64,000 nt of DNA from Pseudobutyrivibrio sp. OR37 (lineage in GTDB: Bacteria; Bacillota; Clostridia; Lachnospirales; Lachnospiraceae). Below, piece by piece: positions 55,236-63,858 of the stretch. The position numbers and the translations under genes are program-made. The stretch is taken from assembly GCF_900113655.1 (NCBI RefSeq), contig NZ_FOQF01000001.1:166309-230308 (forward strand), given 5' to 3'. Each line of letters opens with the position of its first letter. Position 1 is the stretch's first letter. The notes below the pieces were generated by a model. That model was not told the origin of the DNA, ran no database searches, and saw nothing but the letters and a program-made list of their open reading frames with translations.

Positions 55236-55769
55236 TTAAAATGGTAGCATAAGAAGACCAAAAACGCCACTAAAAATACCATAACATATAATAGATATTG
55301 TAGCTGCAATGGCAAAACCAGCCACAACATCCTTTATAAAGTGCACTCCTCCTACCACTCGTATCACTGCAAGAGCAACTCCCAAAAGACAAATAACTGC
55401 CCCTAGGGGAATGGATGCCTGGAAAACTGTAAAAGCTACAATAAATATTGAAAATACATGTCTGCTTGGGAAGCTCTTACCTATTGTGTCCTTTTTAAGG
55501 GCAGGTGTAAAATCGTAGACCTCATAAGGTCTAGGTGAGCTTATAAGCTTTCTGTAAATACTTACAATAATAAAGGATACCCCTGGGACAAGAATACTTC
55601 TGTATAATAGAAGGCCTTTATCCTCTGGAATCTGTAAGAAGGCAAAAGCCAAGAAACCTAAATATAATAAAACCGTGATATAAGTAATGGCCTTGTCCAT
55701 TACATTTAGTGTAAGAACAAGACCATTATTATTTTTAATTCGTTCTGAAATTTCTTTATAAGATATCAT
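55236..55769 (-). CDS. PAP2-family membrane phosphatase
   Basis: A 177-residue lipid phosphatase-like membrane protein with about five helices. The three catalytic motifs are present: KLISSPRP (C1), SFPSRH (C2, with the usual PSGH varied to PSRH), and RVVGGVHFIKD (C3). Relatives remove phosphate from undecaprenyl diphosphate or phosphatidic acid derivatives at the membrane surface, recycling the lipid carrier of wall synthesis. Four bases downstream of carD and likely cotranscribed. The exact lipid is not determinable. Confidence 0.9.
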   Translation of the reverse strand: MISYKEISERIKNNNGLVLTLNVMDKAITYITVLLYLGFLAFAFLQIPEDKGLLLYRSILVPGVSFIIVSIYRKLISSPRPYEVYDFTPALKKDTIGKSFPSRHVFSIFIVAFTVFQASIPLGAVICLLGVALAVIRVVGGVHFIKDVVAGFAIAATISIICYGIFSGVFGLLMLPF

Positions 55770-55772
55770 AAA

Positions 55773-56306
55773 TTAAGCACCTATAGGAAGTGTAATCTTT
55801 AAGTGAGACTTGACTGTATCCTCGAATAAATGCTGTGCATATGCAATATCCTTATTCATTGCAAATGCCATTTCCTCATATAGCTTACGGCCTGCAAGAT
55901 TGAGAACCTTTTCATCCATAGCCATTACCTTTTTACCAGCTGCAATACGGTTCCATTTTCTAATAAGAACTGTCTTAACTACACTAGCCATAGATTCTGG
56001 TGTGAATTCAGCCATAACCTCTTTGAATTTTTCCTGAAGGGCACGCTCATTAGTACCCTCGATACACTTGATGTCATCAATGTTGTCAAGAATTCTAGTA
56101 AATGTGTCTAGTCCAGCCACAGGACGAAGCCTTACTGTTGAACCAACAATTGGAGTAAATACCTTTGCACCTGCCTTAAAAACTGGAGACATGCAATAGT
56201 ATGTTTTGCGAGAACCTTTGCCCATAAGCTCCATGTCGTCGATATCCTCGATTTGACATACTCCACTACCCTCATGAACTAAATAATCGCCTACTTGATA
56301 ATCCAT
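55773..56306 (-). CDS. carD: CarD-family transcriptional regulator
   Basis: RNA-polymerase-binding regulator (177 residues). N-terminal Tudor-like CarD/TRCF interaction domain (YQVGDYLVHEGSGVCQIEDIDDMEL, about 1-60), followed by the helical DNA-contacting C-terminal region. In other bacteria CarD proteins stabilise open complexes, especially at rRNA promoters. First gene of the leftward run toward PAP2 and PFK. A 14-base palindrome-like ATAACTTTAGTTAT next to a TATACT box lies about 70 bases upstream and could be its promoter region. Start ATG 56306 follows AAGGATGG. Confidence 0.93.
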   Translation of the reverse strand: MDYQVGDYLVHEGSGVCQIEDIDDMELMGKGSRKTYYCMSPVFKAGAKVFTPIVGSTVRLRPVAGLDTFTRILDNIDDIKCIEGTNERALQEKFKEVMAEFTPESMASVVKTVLIRKWNRIAAGKKVMAMDEKVLNLAGRKLYEEMAFAMNKDIAYAQHLFEDTVKSHLKITLPIGA

Positions 56307-56509
56307 TTTTCACCATCCTTCTAAAACATAACAACAAGTACCTCCATAACTCTATTCCCCTATCGAATAACTTTAGTTATAGTATACCACCTTTTTCGGC
56401 AAGAAGGACACAGAAAATTCACATTCGTTAATAATTCCCACTAAAAAATACAATTCACTTATCTTTTTTGTAAATAATGTACTATATTCTGACAATAAAT
56501 ATAAATAAA

Positions 56510-56855
56510 AGGGTTAGACTGTGAGCCGGGTTATGTCTTTTAAAGTAGTCATCTATCTAGGACCACTGTCGCCAATGGCCTCAAGCGTTCAACCTGGTGC
56601 TGGCGGGCCGCGTACGCACCGCTTAGAACTTGCTTCGGATGGGGTTTACATGGCTACCGTTGTTACCAACAGTACGGTGGTCTCTTACACCGCCTTTCCA
56701 CCCTTACTCATATTGCTATGAGCGGTATATTTCTGTTGCACTATCCTTGGAGTTACCTCCACCAGCCGTTAGCTGGCATCCTTGCCCCGTGAAGCCCGGA
56801 CTTTCCTCTCCCCTGCCATTACAACAGGGCAGCGACTACTCATCTAGCCCCTTAT
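56510..56855 (-). ncRNA. rnpB: RNase P RNA component
   Basis: Catalytic RNA that matures tRNA 5' ends. On the minus strand: 5' P1 strand CTAGATGAGTAGTCGC, then the universal GAGGAAAGTCCGGGCTTC core (about 56790-56807), GGTAACTCCAAGGATAGTGCAACAG-type segments, the P-helix ending GGTTGAACGCTTGAGGCC, and the 3' signature ACATAACCCGGCTCAC. The ends are set by P1 pairing of AAGGG..CTAGA with TCTAACCCTT. About 346 bases. The small open frames here are not genes. It follows the nucleoside kinase gene by 70 bases, which contain a CCCGT/ACGGG hairpin. Confidence 0.95.
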
Positions 56856-56924
56856 TTAATTGTTCTAAATCCCGTAGGAAAACGGGAAGACGCACATCTA
56901 TAATTGCCTTCGGCAATGGGTGCG

Positions 56925-58589
56925 CTATAAAATACAACTTCCTCCTATAAACTCACGCACCAAGGAATTGTTAGGAATAACATCTGGTGCCATAGGAATG
57001 AAGTAATCTAATAATTTAATTAATCGTTTCGCCTCAGCATACATTGGATGGTCTGGTTCTATAGCGTACAACTGAGGATCGACATATAATTTTAACACAG
57101 CCATCTCATAAATTAAAGCCGTATTAAACAAATAGTCTGCTTTTTCTTGGAATGGGAAAATATATTTTTCCTCTCCTCTTCTAACTGAATCCCACATTGC
57201 GATGGTTTCAGCAGCAGATGTTGCACGTGTTCTTGAATCACGTACAATTCTTCTAATTAATCTTCCATCTGTAGTAGACAGCGGATTGTGCTCATCTATT
57301 GAAAGCTGAGTAAGTGCTGACAAATAAATCTTGTATTTACTCTCTGATGGAAGAGATTCGCTCATTTTATCATTAAGACCGTGAATGCCTTCAATAACAA
57401 GAATATCATTCTTTCCAAGCTGCATATAATGGTCGTTATATTCACGCTTGCCAGTCTTGAAATTGAAATTAGGCAGAAGCACTCGCTCTCCCTTGAGGAG
57501 CTTAACCATACATTCGTTGAAGTATGGAACATCCAAGCCCTCAATGGATTCGAAATCCTTCTCTCCATATTCATCTATAGGCATCTGATCACGGTTTAAA
57601 TAGAAATCGTCTAGTGGTACAGGATGTGGCACACAGCCGAGAGCTCTTAGCTGAGCTGAAAGCTTGTGGGAAAAGGTGGTTTTGCCAGATGAGGATGGTC
57701 CCGCCATCATGACAAACTTAACATCCTTTCTATCTACAATAGTGTGAGCTAATTCACCAATGTTTCGCTCCATAATTGCTTCCTGCGATAAAACGATATC
57801 CCTTATTCTGCCTTTGGTAATAGCCTCGTTTAAGGCTCCAACAGTGGAAACTCCAAGGGTCTCACCAAATTTAGAGGCAGCCTGTTGTACTGAAAATAGC
57901 TTCATAGGTCTTGAGAATTCTGCGACCGCTCTGGTGTCTCCTGTGAGCTTATTGCCATTTGGGAACATCAGCATTACGCCATTTTCAAATTTTAATAAAT
58001 CAAAATAGCCCAGGTATCCTGTGGAAGGAACCATGTAACCATAAAAGTAATCCTTGCAACCGTCCAAATCATAGATGTTTATGTTTGAACTGGTACGGTA
58101 TTTAAGAAGCTGTTCCTTATTAACCATATTGAATTTATGGAACATTTCTCTGGCTTCGCTAGTCTTGATAGTATATTTCTTTAGAGGAATATCTTCTTTT
58201 ACAAGACGATGCATTTCTTTTTTAAGCTCATCTATCTTATCCTCTGTGATTTCCTCAATACCATCAAATGTGCAGAAATCGCCTTGTCCAAGGGAATGCT
58301 CAACCTTAAGATAAGCATGCTTTGGATAAGGATATACCTCCATCAAAGCCCTCTGTAAAAGGAATACAACGCTTCGTCTATAGGCCCTACGCCCATCTTT
58401 GTCTGCAGTAGTCAAAAAATCAATGGTTGCACCCTCGGTAATAGTCTTGCCAAGCTCCGCAAGATTGCCATTGCATTTTGCAAGAACTATATCATCCTTA
58501 AAATCGCCCTTGTGAACTTTGGCAATTTCAAGCAAGCTTGTGCCATCCTCATAAGTCTCTTCTTTACCGTTAATGATTACTTTAGCCAT
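56925..58589 (-). CDS. Nucleoside (uridine) kinase with TGS and ThrRS-like domains
   Basis: A 554-residue fusion. N-terminal TGS ubiquitin-like fold (1-62: VIINGKEETYEDGTSLLEIA), then a threonyl-tRNA-synthetase-type second additional domain (about 65-240), then a uridine kinase/PRK domain (about 285-545) with Walker A AGPSSSGKTTFS, DDFYLNRDQMP and VIEGIHGLND. It lacks any synthetase catalytic core. This domain order is common in Clostridia and is annotated nucleoside kinase; the role of the synthetase-like part is unknown, perhaps sensing. It follows trmK by two bases. Confidence 0.9.
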   Translation of the reverse strand: MAKVIINGKEETYEDGTSLLEIAKVHKGDFKDDIVLAKCNGNLAELGKTITEGATIDFLTTADKDGRRAYRRSVVFLLQRALMEVYPYPKHAYLKVEHSLGQGDFCTFDGIEEITEDKIDELKKEMHRLVKEDIPLKKYTIKTSEAREMFHKFNMVNKEQLLKYRTSSNINIYDLDGCKDYFYGYMVPSTGYLGYFDLLKFENGVMLMFPNGNKLTGDTRAVAEFSRPMKLFSVQQAASKFGETLGVSTVGALNEAITKGRIRDIVLSQEAIMERNIGELAHTIVDRKDVKFVMMAGPSSSGKTTFSHKLSAQLRALGCVPHPVPLDDFYLNRDQMPIDEYGEKDFESIEGLDVPYFNECMVKLLKGERVLLPNFNFKTGKREYNDHYMQLGKNDILVIEGIHGLNDKMSESLPSESKYKIYLSALTQLSIDEHNPLSTTDGRLIRRIVRDSRTRATSAAETIAMWDSVRRGEEKYIFPFQEKADYLFNTALIYEMAVLKLYVDPQLYAIEPDHPMYAEAKRLIKLLDYFIPMAPDVIPNNSLVREFIGGSCIL

Positions 58590-58591
58590 GG

Positions 58592-59308
58592 CTACTCCTC
58601 CATTTCAAGTTCGAGCCTTTCAATGCAGTTAATAGCATCTTCCAGCTCTTTAATCCTTTTTTGTATAGGTGAATCACTGGCTATATCTTTTTTTGAAACT
58701 AATTTTTCTAGAATAGATAAGTATTCATTTTTATTTTTGTTAAGAAGCGTTTTAAATAGTGGAGGCTTCTTTTCAATGATAATCGGACCATATTGAAGCT
58801 GAGCTTCAGATAAATCATAATCCTCATCAGGCCTGTAGGAGACCTTTATTATCGGATATATCTTGCCTTCTTCCATGCAAAGTTCCTCCTCCAAAAAGGA
58901 AAAATGATTACATGCTAAAAAGGCTCTCAGCCTATCATATTCTGATTGTGGCTCTAAAATAATTGTCTTAGCGCTTTTGGCCACATCAATTCCGGCATCT
59001 AATATTCTAGTAATAAGTGCGCCACCCATACCACAAATGCATATGGTATCTGCTTCAGAAACCGAAAGCTTTTTAAGGCCATCCGATAATCTAAAATCCA
59101 CGCTATCCAAAAGACCATGCAAGCCAACATTTTCCTTTGCAGAATTAAGAGGTCCCTTATTAACATCCATAGCGATTGCGCGGGTTGCGATTCCGCCCTC
59201 TAAAAGGGCGATTGTAAGATATCCGTGATCGCACCCCACATCGCAAATGGTGTCGCATTTTGGTACCATACCATATATAATTTGTAATCTTTCCGATAAT
59301 TTTATCAT
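58592..59308 (-). CDS. trmK: tRNA (adenine-22-N1)-methyltransferase
   Basis: SAM-dependent enzyme making m1A22 in bacterial tRNAs (238 residues). Rossmann-like domain: SERLQIIYGMVPKCDTICDVGCDHGYLTIALLE holds SAM motif I, then AMDVNKGPLNSAKEN and ICICGMGGALITRIL (catalytic loop). C-terminal helical domain (about 165-238) with coiled-coil-like heptads. It lies downstream of rpoD (28 bases), the conserved sigA-trmK arrangement of Firmicutes, which supports the assignment. Confidence 0.94.
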   Translation of the reverse strand: MIKLSERLQIIYGMVPKCDTICDVGCDHGYLTIALLEGGIATRAIAMDVNKGPLNSAKENVGLHGLLDSVDFRLSDGLKKLSVSEADTICICGMGGALITRILDAGIDVAKSAKTIILEPQSEYDRLRAFLACNHFSFLEEELCMEEGKIYPIIKVSYRPDEDYDLSEAQLQYGPIIIEKKPPLFKTLLNKNKNEYLSILEKLVSKKDIASDSPIQKRIKELEDAINCIERLELEMEE

Positions 59309-59336
59309 TTAATTATGTCGATTCTGTTTATTCTTT

Positions 59337-60737
59337 TTATTGATCTAAGTAATCCTTAAGCTTGCGGCTGCGGCTTGGATGACGGAGCTTTCTAAGAGCC
59401 TTTGCCTCAATCTGACGAATACGCTCACGTGTAACGTTGAACTCCTTACCTACCTCTTCAAGGGTACGAGCCTTTCCATCCTCAAGACCAAATCTAAGGA
59501 TAAGAACTCGCTGCTCACGCTCTGTAAGAGTATCAAGAACCTCGTGAAGCTGTTCCTTGAGAAGTGTGAATGTAGCAGCCTCTGCTGGTACTGGAACATT
59601 TTCATCTGGAAGGAAATCACCAAGGTGGCTATCTTCCTCTTCACCGATAGGTGTTTCAAGAGAAACTGGCTCCTGAGAAATCTTAAGAATCTCATGAACT
59701 CTCTCTACTGTGATACCCATTGCCTCTGCGATTTCTTCTGGAGTAGGTTCGCGGCCGTACTCCTGTAGTAACTGTCTAGAAACTCTGATGAGTTTGTTGA
59801 TTGTTTCTACCATATGTACAGGGATACGAATTGTACGAGCCTGATCAGCGATAGCACGTGTGATAGCCTGACGAATCCACCATGTAGCATAAGTAGAGAA
59901 CTTGTATCCCTTGTGATAATCGAACTTTTCTACAGCCTTCATAAGACCAAGGTTACCTTCCTGAATAAGATCAAGGAAAAGCATACCACGTCCAACGTAA
60001 CGCTTTGCAATAGAAACAACAAGACGAAGGTTTGCCTCAGCAAGCTTGTTCTTAGCCTCCTGGTCGCCGTCCTCCATACGCTGTGCAAGCTCAACCTCTT
60101 CCTCTGCTGAAAGAAGTGGTACCTTACCGATTTCCTTAAGGTACATACGAACTGGATCTTCGATGCTGACAGAATCTGGAACTGACATATCAATGTCTTC
60201 CATATCCTCATCATCACTTGCAAGTAAAAGTGCATCAGATGGGCCAGATGAGAAGTTTACATCGATTCCCTTTTTATCAAGGTATGTAAGGATTCTCTCC
60301 ATCTGCTTTGCATCTATTTTGTAGTCCTTTAAGAATTCTGAGATTTCGTAATCTTCAATGATGCTCTTCTGTGCCTTTGCGATTTTAACAAGCTCTGCAA
60401 CCTTTGAGTCAAGCTCATCGCTACCAAAAGAATCCTCATCATCGTCATCATCGTCGTCATCAACATCAACTGTTGTCTTTGCTCCAACTGATGCTAAGAA
60501 TTCATCTACATCATCATCGTCATCTGTCTCATCAATGTTGTCAAAATCATGCTCGTTAAACTCAAGATCCTCAGCTGAGATTTCTTCCATATCTCCGAAA
60601 TCAACATCCTTGTCATCAGCCTCTGCATCAGCATCATCTTCATCTGCTGCTTCAGCCTCTGCTTCTGCTAAAAATGCATCAGCAGCAGCCTTTAAATCTC
60701 CGTTTTCGATTAATTCGTCAACTTTCTTTTTTGCCAT
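59337..60737 (-). CDS. rpoD: RNA polymerase primary sigma factor (SigA/RpoD)
   Basis: Housekeeping sigma-70 (466 residues). N-terminal region has a very acidic Asp/Glu tract (about 25-110) instead of a short 1.1, and a helical region ([24 protein letters not shown]). Region 1.2/2 has [64 protein letters not shown] and [15 protein letters not shown]; regions 3 and 4 end with [27 protein letters not shown]. Downstream of dnaG by 12 bases, the classical macromolecular operon. Confidence 0.98.
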   Translation of the reverse strand: MAKKKVDELIENGDLKAAADAFLAEAEAEAADEDDADAEADDKDVDFGDMEEISAEDLEFNEHDFDNIDETDDDDDVDEFLASVGAKTTVDVDDDDDDDDEDSFGSDELDSKVAELVKIAKAQKSIIEDYEISEFLKDYKIDAKQMERILTYLDKKGIDVNFSSGPSDALLLASDDEDMEDIDMSVPDSVSIEDPVRMYLKEIGKVPLLSAEEEVELAQRMEDGDQEAKNKLAEANLRLVVSIAKRYVGRGMLFLDLIQEGNLGLMKAVEKFDYHKGYKFSTYATWWIRQAITRAIADQARTIRIPVHMVETINKLIRVSRQLLQEYGREPTPEEIAEAMGITVERVHEILKISQEPVSLETPIGEEEDSHLGDFLPDENVPVPAEAATFTLLKEQLHEVLDTLTEREQRVLILRFGLEDGKARTLEEVGKEFNVTRERIRQIEAKALRKLRHPSRSRKLKDYLDQ

Positions 60738-60749
60738 TTTTATTCCTTT

Positions 60750-62516
60750 CTAGATTGAAATGTCTAAGCGTTCAAGACGCTGTAGTTGCTTCTTTCCTTC
60801 CACCAAAGCTTTAAGATTTGTGCCACTCTTCTGAGCAAGCTCCAGTGAATTCTTTTTTATTCTAAGCAAGGTTTCCTTGAGGGCCTTGCGAAGATCCGTG
60901 TTATCGGTAAGCTCTCCAACTGTTGTGTTGAATAGAGCTGCCACAGTTTTACGCTCTTCCTCTTCCATAAACATATCAACGATTCGAGCAGTATCAACTG
61001 ATTTACCCTGGCTTAGGCTGTCAAAGACCTCCACCGCCACCTTTTTATATACGCCCTCTTCAAAATCATCAGGGCCAACGTAATCCTTTATCTTAGGATA
61101 TATTTCTGATTGTTCCACAAGCCATGTGAGAAGCAGGCGCTGGGACATCTTCATGCCATCATCCTTTGGCTTTTTATTAGCACGGCCTGTCTCCCTGGTG
61201 CTGTTTGATTTAGCAGTGATACCTGATTGGCCAAGCTCTATTATGTATTTAGCCAAGGCAGCCTTCGGTATATTAAACCTAGCCGCTACGGACTCTGTGT
61301 AATTTTCACGCTCAAGCTGAGTAGAAAATTCTGTAACAATCATTCTGGCTACTTCCTTTTGGAAGTCAGATTTCTTTTCAGGATCTGTAAGGTCGTAATT
61401 TTTTTCCTTCATTCTGACCTGATACATAAAGCTGTTTTCCGCATTCTGAATACGTTTTTCGTATTCTTCTGCCCCAAGAGCCTTTATGAATTCATCAGGA
61501 TCCTTGTAAGGCGACATATTAATAATCCTGCAGGATATGCCTGCGCTCTTAAGAATAGGTATCGCTCTAAGTGCCGCCTTTTGACCAGCTCCATCGGAAT
61601 CGTAGCTAAGGTATACATCCTTGACGTAACGCTTCAGCATACCGGCATGGCCTTCTGTAAGAGCCGTACCAAGTGATGCCACTGCATTATCAAAGCCTGC
61701 TTGATGCAAGGATATGACATCCATGTAGCCTTCGCATAGTATAAACTGTTCACGTCTGGTCTTTCTAGCGAAATACAAACCAAATAGGGTCTTTGATTTG
61801 TTGAATATTTCCGTTTCTGGGGAGTTTAGATATTTAGGCTCTCCATCTCCCATCACTCGACCACCAAAGGCAACTACCTTGCCATTAGCATCGAAGATTG
61901 GAAACATTGCTCTGTTCCAAAACTTATCGTGACCACCACGTTTTTCATCGATGGTGACAAGCCCGCAATCCTTAAGAATTTCATCCTCGTAGCCCTTGCT
62001 TCGAAGGTATTTGTACAAGGAATCGGAATATTTGCTGGTGCAGCCCAGACCAAATTTGTGAAGGGTTTCTGCAGTAAGCTCTCGCTTTGTGAAATAGCCA
62101 AGCGCCTGCTGCCCCTCAGGTGAACGAAGCATTTTATAGTAGTAGGCCGCGGCTTCCTTGTTTATTTCAAAAAGCCTTGTTCGCCTATCTGCTCTTTGCT
62201 TTTCCTGATAAGTCATTTCTCTTTGCGGCAATGTAACGCCACACTTTGGCGCCAAGTCCTCTACTGCTTCCTTGAAGGTCATGTTTTCGTAAGCCATTAA
62301 AAAGCTGAAAACATTGCCTCCCGCGCCGCAGCCGAAGCAATAATACATCTGCTTCTGCGGGCTAACAGAAAAGGAACCTGTCTTTTCATTATGAAAGGGA
62401 CATAAGCCGAAATACTGGCTTCCCTTTTTTTGTAGATTAACATATCTTGAAATTACATCGACGATATCTGTTCTAGAGCGAACTTCTTCGATGATTTCGT
62501 CAGAATAATAAGGCAT
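60750..62516 (-). CDS. dnaG: DNA primase
   Basis: RNA primer synthase (588 residues). N-terminal zinc-binding domain with CPFHNEKTGSFSVSPQKQMYYCFGCG; core with TOPRIM motifs CEGYMDVISLHQAG and YLSYDSDGAGQKAA; C-terminal region (about 430-588) interacts with the DnaB helicase. Start at 62516 (MPYYSDEIIEEVR). Between dgt and rpoD on the leftward strand. Confidence 0.98.
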   Translation of the reverse strand: MPYYSDEIIEEVRSRTDIVDVISRYVNLQKKGSQYFGLCPFHNEKTGSFSVSPQKQMYYCFGCGAGGNVFSFLMAYENMTFKEAVEDLAPKCGVTLPQREMTYQEKQRADRRTRLFEINKEAAAYYYKMLRSPEGQQALGYFTKRELTAETLHKFGLGCTSKYSDSLYKYLRSKGYEDEILKDCGLVTIDEKRGGHDKFWNRAMFPIFDANGKVVAFGGRVMGDGEPKYLNSPETEIFNKSKTLFGLYFARKTRREQFILCEGYMDVISLHQAGFDNAVASLGTALTEGHAGMLKRYVKDVYLSYDSDGAGQKAALRAIPILKSAGISCRIINMSPYKDPDEFIKALGAEEYEKRIQNAENSFMYQVRMKEKNYDLTDPEKKSDFQKEVARMIVTEFSTQLERENYTESVAARFNIPKAALAKYIIELGQSGITAKSNSTRETGRANKKPKDDGMKMSQRLLLTWLVEQSEIYPKIKDYVGPDDFEEGVYKKVAVEVFDSLSQGKSVDTARIVDMFMEEEERKTVAALFNTTVGELTDNTDLRKALKETLLRIKKNSLELAQKSGTNLKALVEGKKQLQRLERLDISI

Positions 62517-62546
62517 TTATTCTCCCAAAAATTCTAGTTTTATTAA

Positions 62547-63563
62547 TTAAAATCCATCAACTACCCAAGCCTTTGGCATAAAGTATTCGTTGAATTTTGT
62601 AATACAATATTGATCGGTCATACCAGAAATGTAATCGCAAATAATGCGTTCCTGGCTGGTGCCCTCCTCTTCCATTGCTCTATATCTATCTGGAAGCTCG
62701 GTAAAATGGTAGGTGTAGTATTCGTAAAGCTCACGAATCATACGTTTAGCCTTAACCTCTTCCGTTTTGGCAATAGAATCCTTATAGACATTAGCAAATA
62801 AGAAGCTGCGTAAATCAGACATAGCCGCTTCAATCTCTGGCGACATTTTGATAACAGGGCTGTCCTTGCTCTCGATGATTACATCATGTATGAGGGTATC
62901 AAGACGAACTGCCGAGGTCATACCAAGGGTCTTTCTGATTTCCATAGGTATATCATCTTCTGTAAGGATGTGCGCTCTGATAGCGTCATCAATATCACTG
63001 TTTACATAGGCAATCTTATCTGACAACCTGACAATCTGCCCCTCTGGAGTGGCTGGATGCCCGCTAGTCTGATGATTGCGAATGCCATCGCGAACCTCCC
63101 AGGTAAGATTAAGCCCCTGGCCGCCCTTTTCAAGCTTTTCCACAATGCGAACACTTTGGTCTGAATGCACAAAACCAGTAGAGCACATAGCATTAAGCTG
63201 TGCCTCACCTGCATGGCCAAATGGTGTATGGCCCAAATCATGACCAAGCGCAATAGCCTCAACCAGGTCTTCATTAAGACGAAGAGCCTTCGCTATTGTT
63301 CTGGCATTCTGTGAAACTTCAAGGGTATGAGATAATCTCGTTCTGTAGTGATCACCCTGAGGAGTAAGAAAAACCTGCGTCTTATTCTTAAGACGACGAA
63401 ACGCCTTGCTGTGAAGGATTCTGTCCCTATCCCTTTGGAATAAAGGTCTGATATCACACTGAGGCTCGTCCTTCTCGCGGCCGCGGGAATTAGCGCTCTG
63501 TGTTGCATAAGGGCTAAGAGTCTCCTTCTCCATCTGCTCTATCATTTCTCTGATTGTGCCCAT
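62547..63563 (-). CDS. dgt: dGTP triphosphohydrolase-like HD protein
   Basis: HD-domain nucleotide triphosphohydrolase (338 residues from the chosen start). Seen: DRDRILHSKAFRRLKNKTQVF, RLSHTLEVSQNARTIA with the metal His, IALGHDLGHTPFGHAGE (HD pair), SDKIAYVNSDIDDAI. The ATG at 63563 follows GGGAGG at good spacing; the longer reading to 63584 lacks a site. It lies upstream of dnaG, so it may control dNTP supply; the dNTP preference is not known from sequence. Confidence 0.92.
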   Translation of the reverse strand: MGTIREMIEQMEKETLSPYATQSANSRGREKDEPQCDIRPLFQRDRDRILHSKAFRRLKNKTQVFLTPQGDHYRTRLSHTLEVSQNARTIAKALRLNEDLVEAIALGHDLGHTPFGHAGEAQLNAMCSTGFVHSDQSVRIVEKLEKGGQGLNLTWEVRDGIRNHQTSGHPATPEGQIVRLSDKIAYVNSDIDDAIRAHILTEDDIPMEIRKTLGMTSAVRLDTLIHDVIIESKDSPVIKMSPEIEAAMSDLRSFLFANVYKDSIAKTEEVKAKRMIRELYEYYTYHFTELPDRYRAMEEEGTSQERIICDYISGMTDQYCITKFNEYFMPKAWVVDGF

Positions 63564-63584
63564 TTTAGCCTCCCTTTTACGCAT

Positions 63585-63858
63585 TAATCGACACTCCTAT
63601 AAAACATATTACTTGAGAAAAAAGGATATCCTTTTTTTTGAATAAAAAAAACCTAGGTTTTTCAACCTAGGTTCAGAGTGTAGACAAAGTGTCGCGGCTT
63701 ACGCCGCGACCTTTTCTTTTAATAAGGAGGAACTGGAGTCAGCGGACTCCAGTTCTTTCATTTTTTAAGACTCATAAAAATTGAGAAAGCCTTGATTTTA
63801 CAAGCTTTTCAGACTCTTTTTTGGTATAATAGAACTATCAATAAAAGGGGTTTGAATA
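63585..63858. other. Intergenic region with three strong hairpins and the transposase promoter
   Basis: It holds a hairpin of two AACCTAGGTT arms (63650-63673) with a T-run on the minus strand; GTCGCGG/CCGCGAC (63691-63710) followed by CTTTTCTTTT on the plus strand; and AACTGGAGTC/GACTCCAGTT (63731-63754) followed by a T-run on the plus strand. An extended -10 TTGGTATAAT (63821-63830) precedes the transposase. The last two hairpins would block readthrough into it. Confidence 0.65.

Noticed and set aside
56521..56950. Overlapping plus-strand open frames of 66 and 106 codons
   Set aside because: They lie antisense to the RNase P RNA gene and have no ribosome site or recognisable protein content.
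56925..58589. Threonyl-tRNA synthetase
   Set aside because: TGS and second additional domains are present, but the class II catalytic core is replaced by a uridine kinase-type P-loop domain.
60358..60753. Ser-rich plus-strand frame of 131 codons
   Set aside because: It is the mirror of the Asp/Glu-rich tract of rpoD; GAT/GAA codons read as serine on the other strand. The 9188-9601 frame, opposite the acidic protease tail, has the same cause.
59337..62516. Replication origin near dnaG/rpoD
   Set aside because: These genes form the macromolecular synthesis operon; no dnaA, dnaN or DnaA-box cluster was seen.
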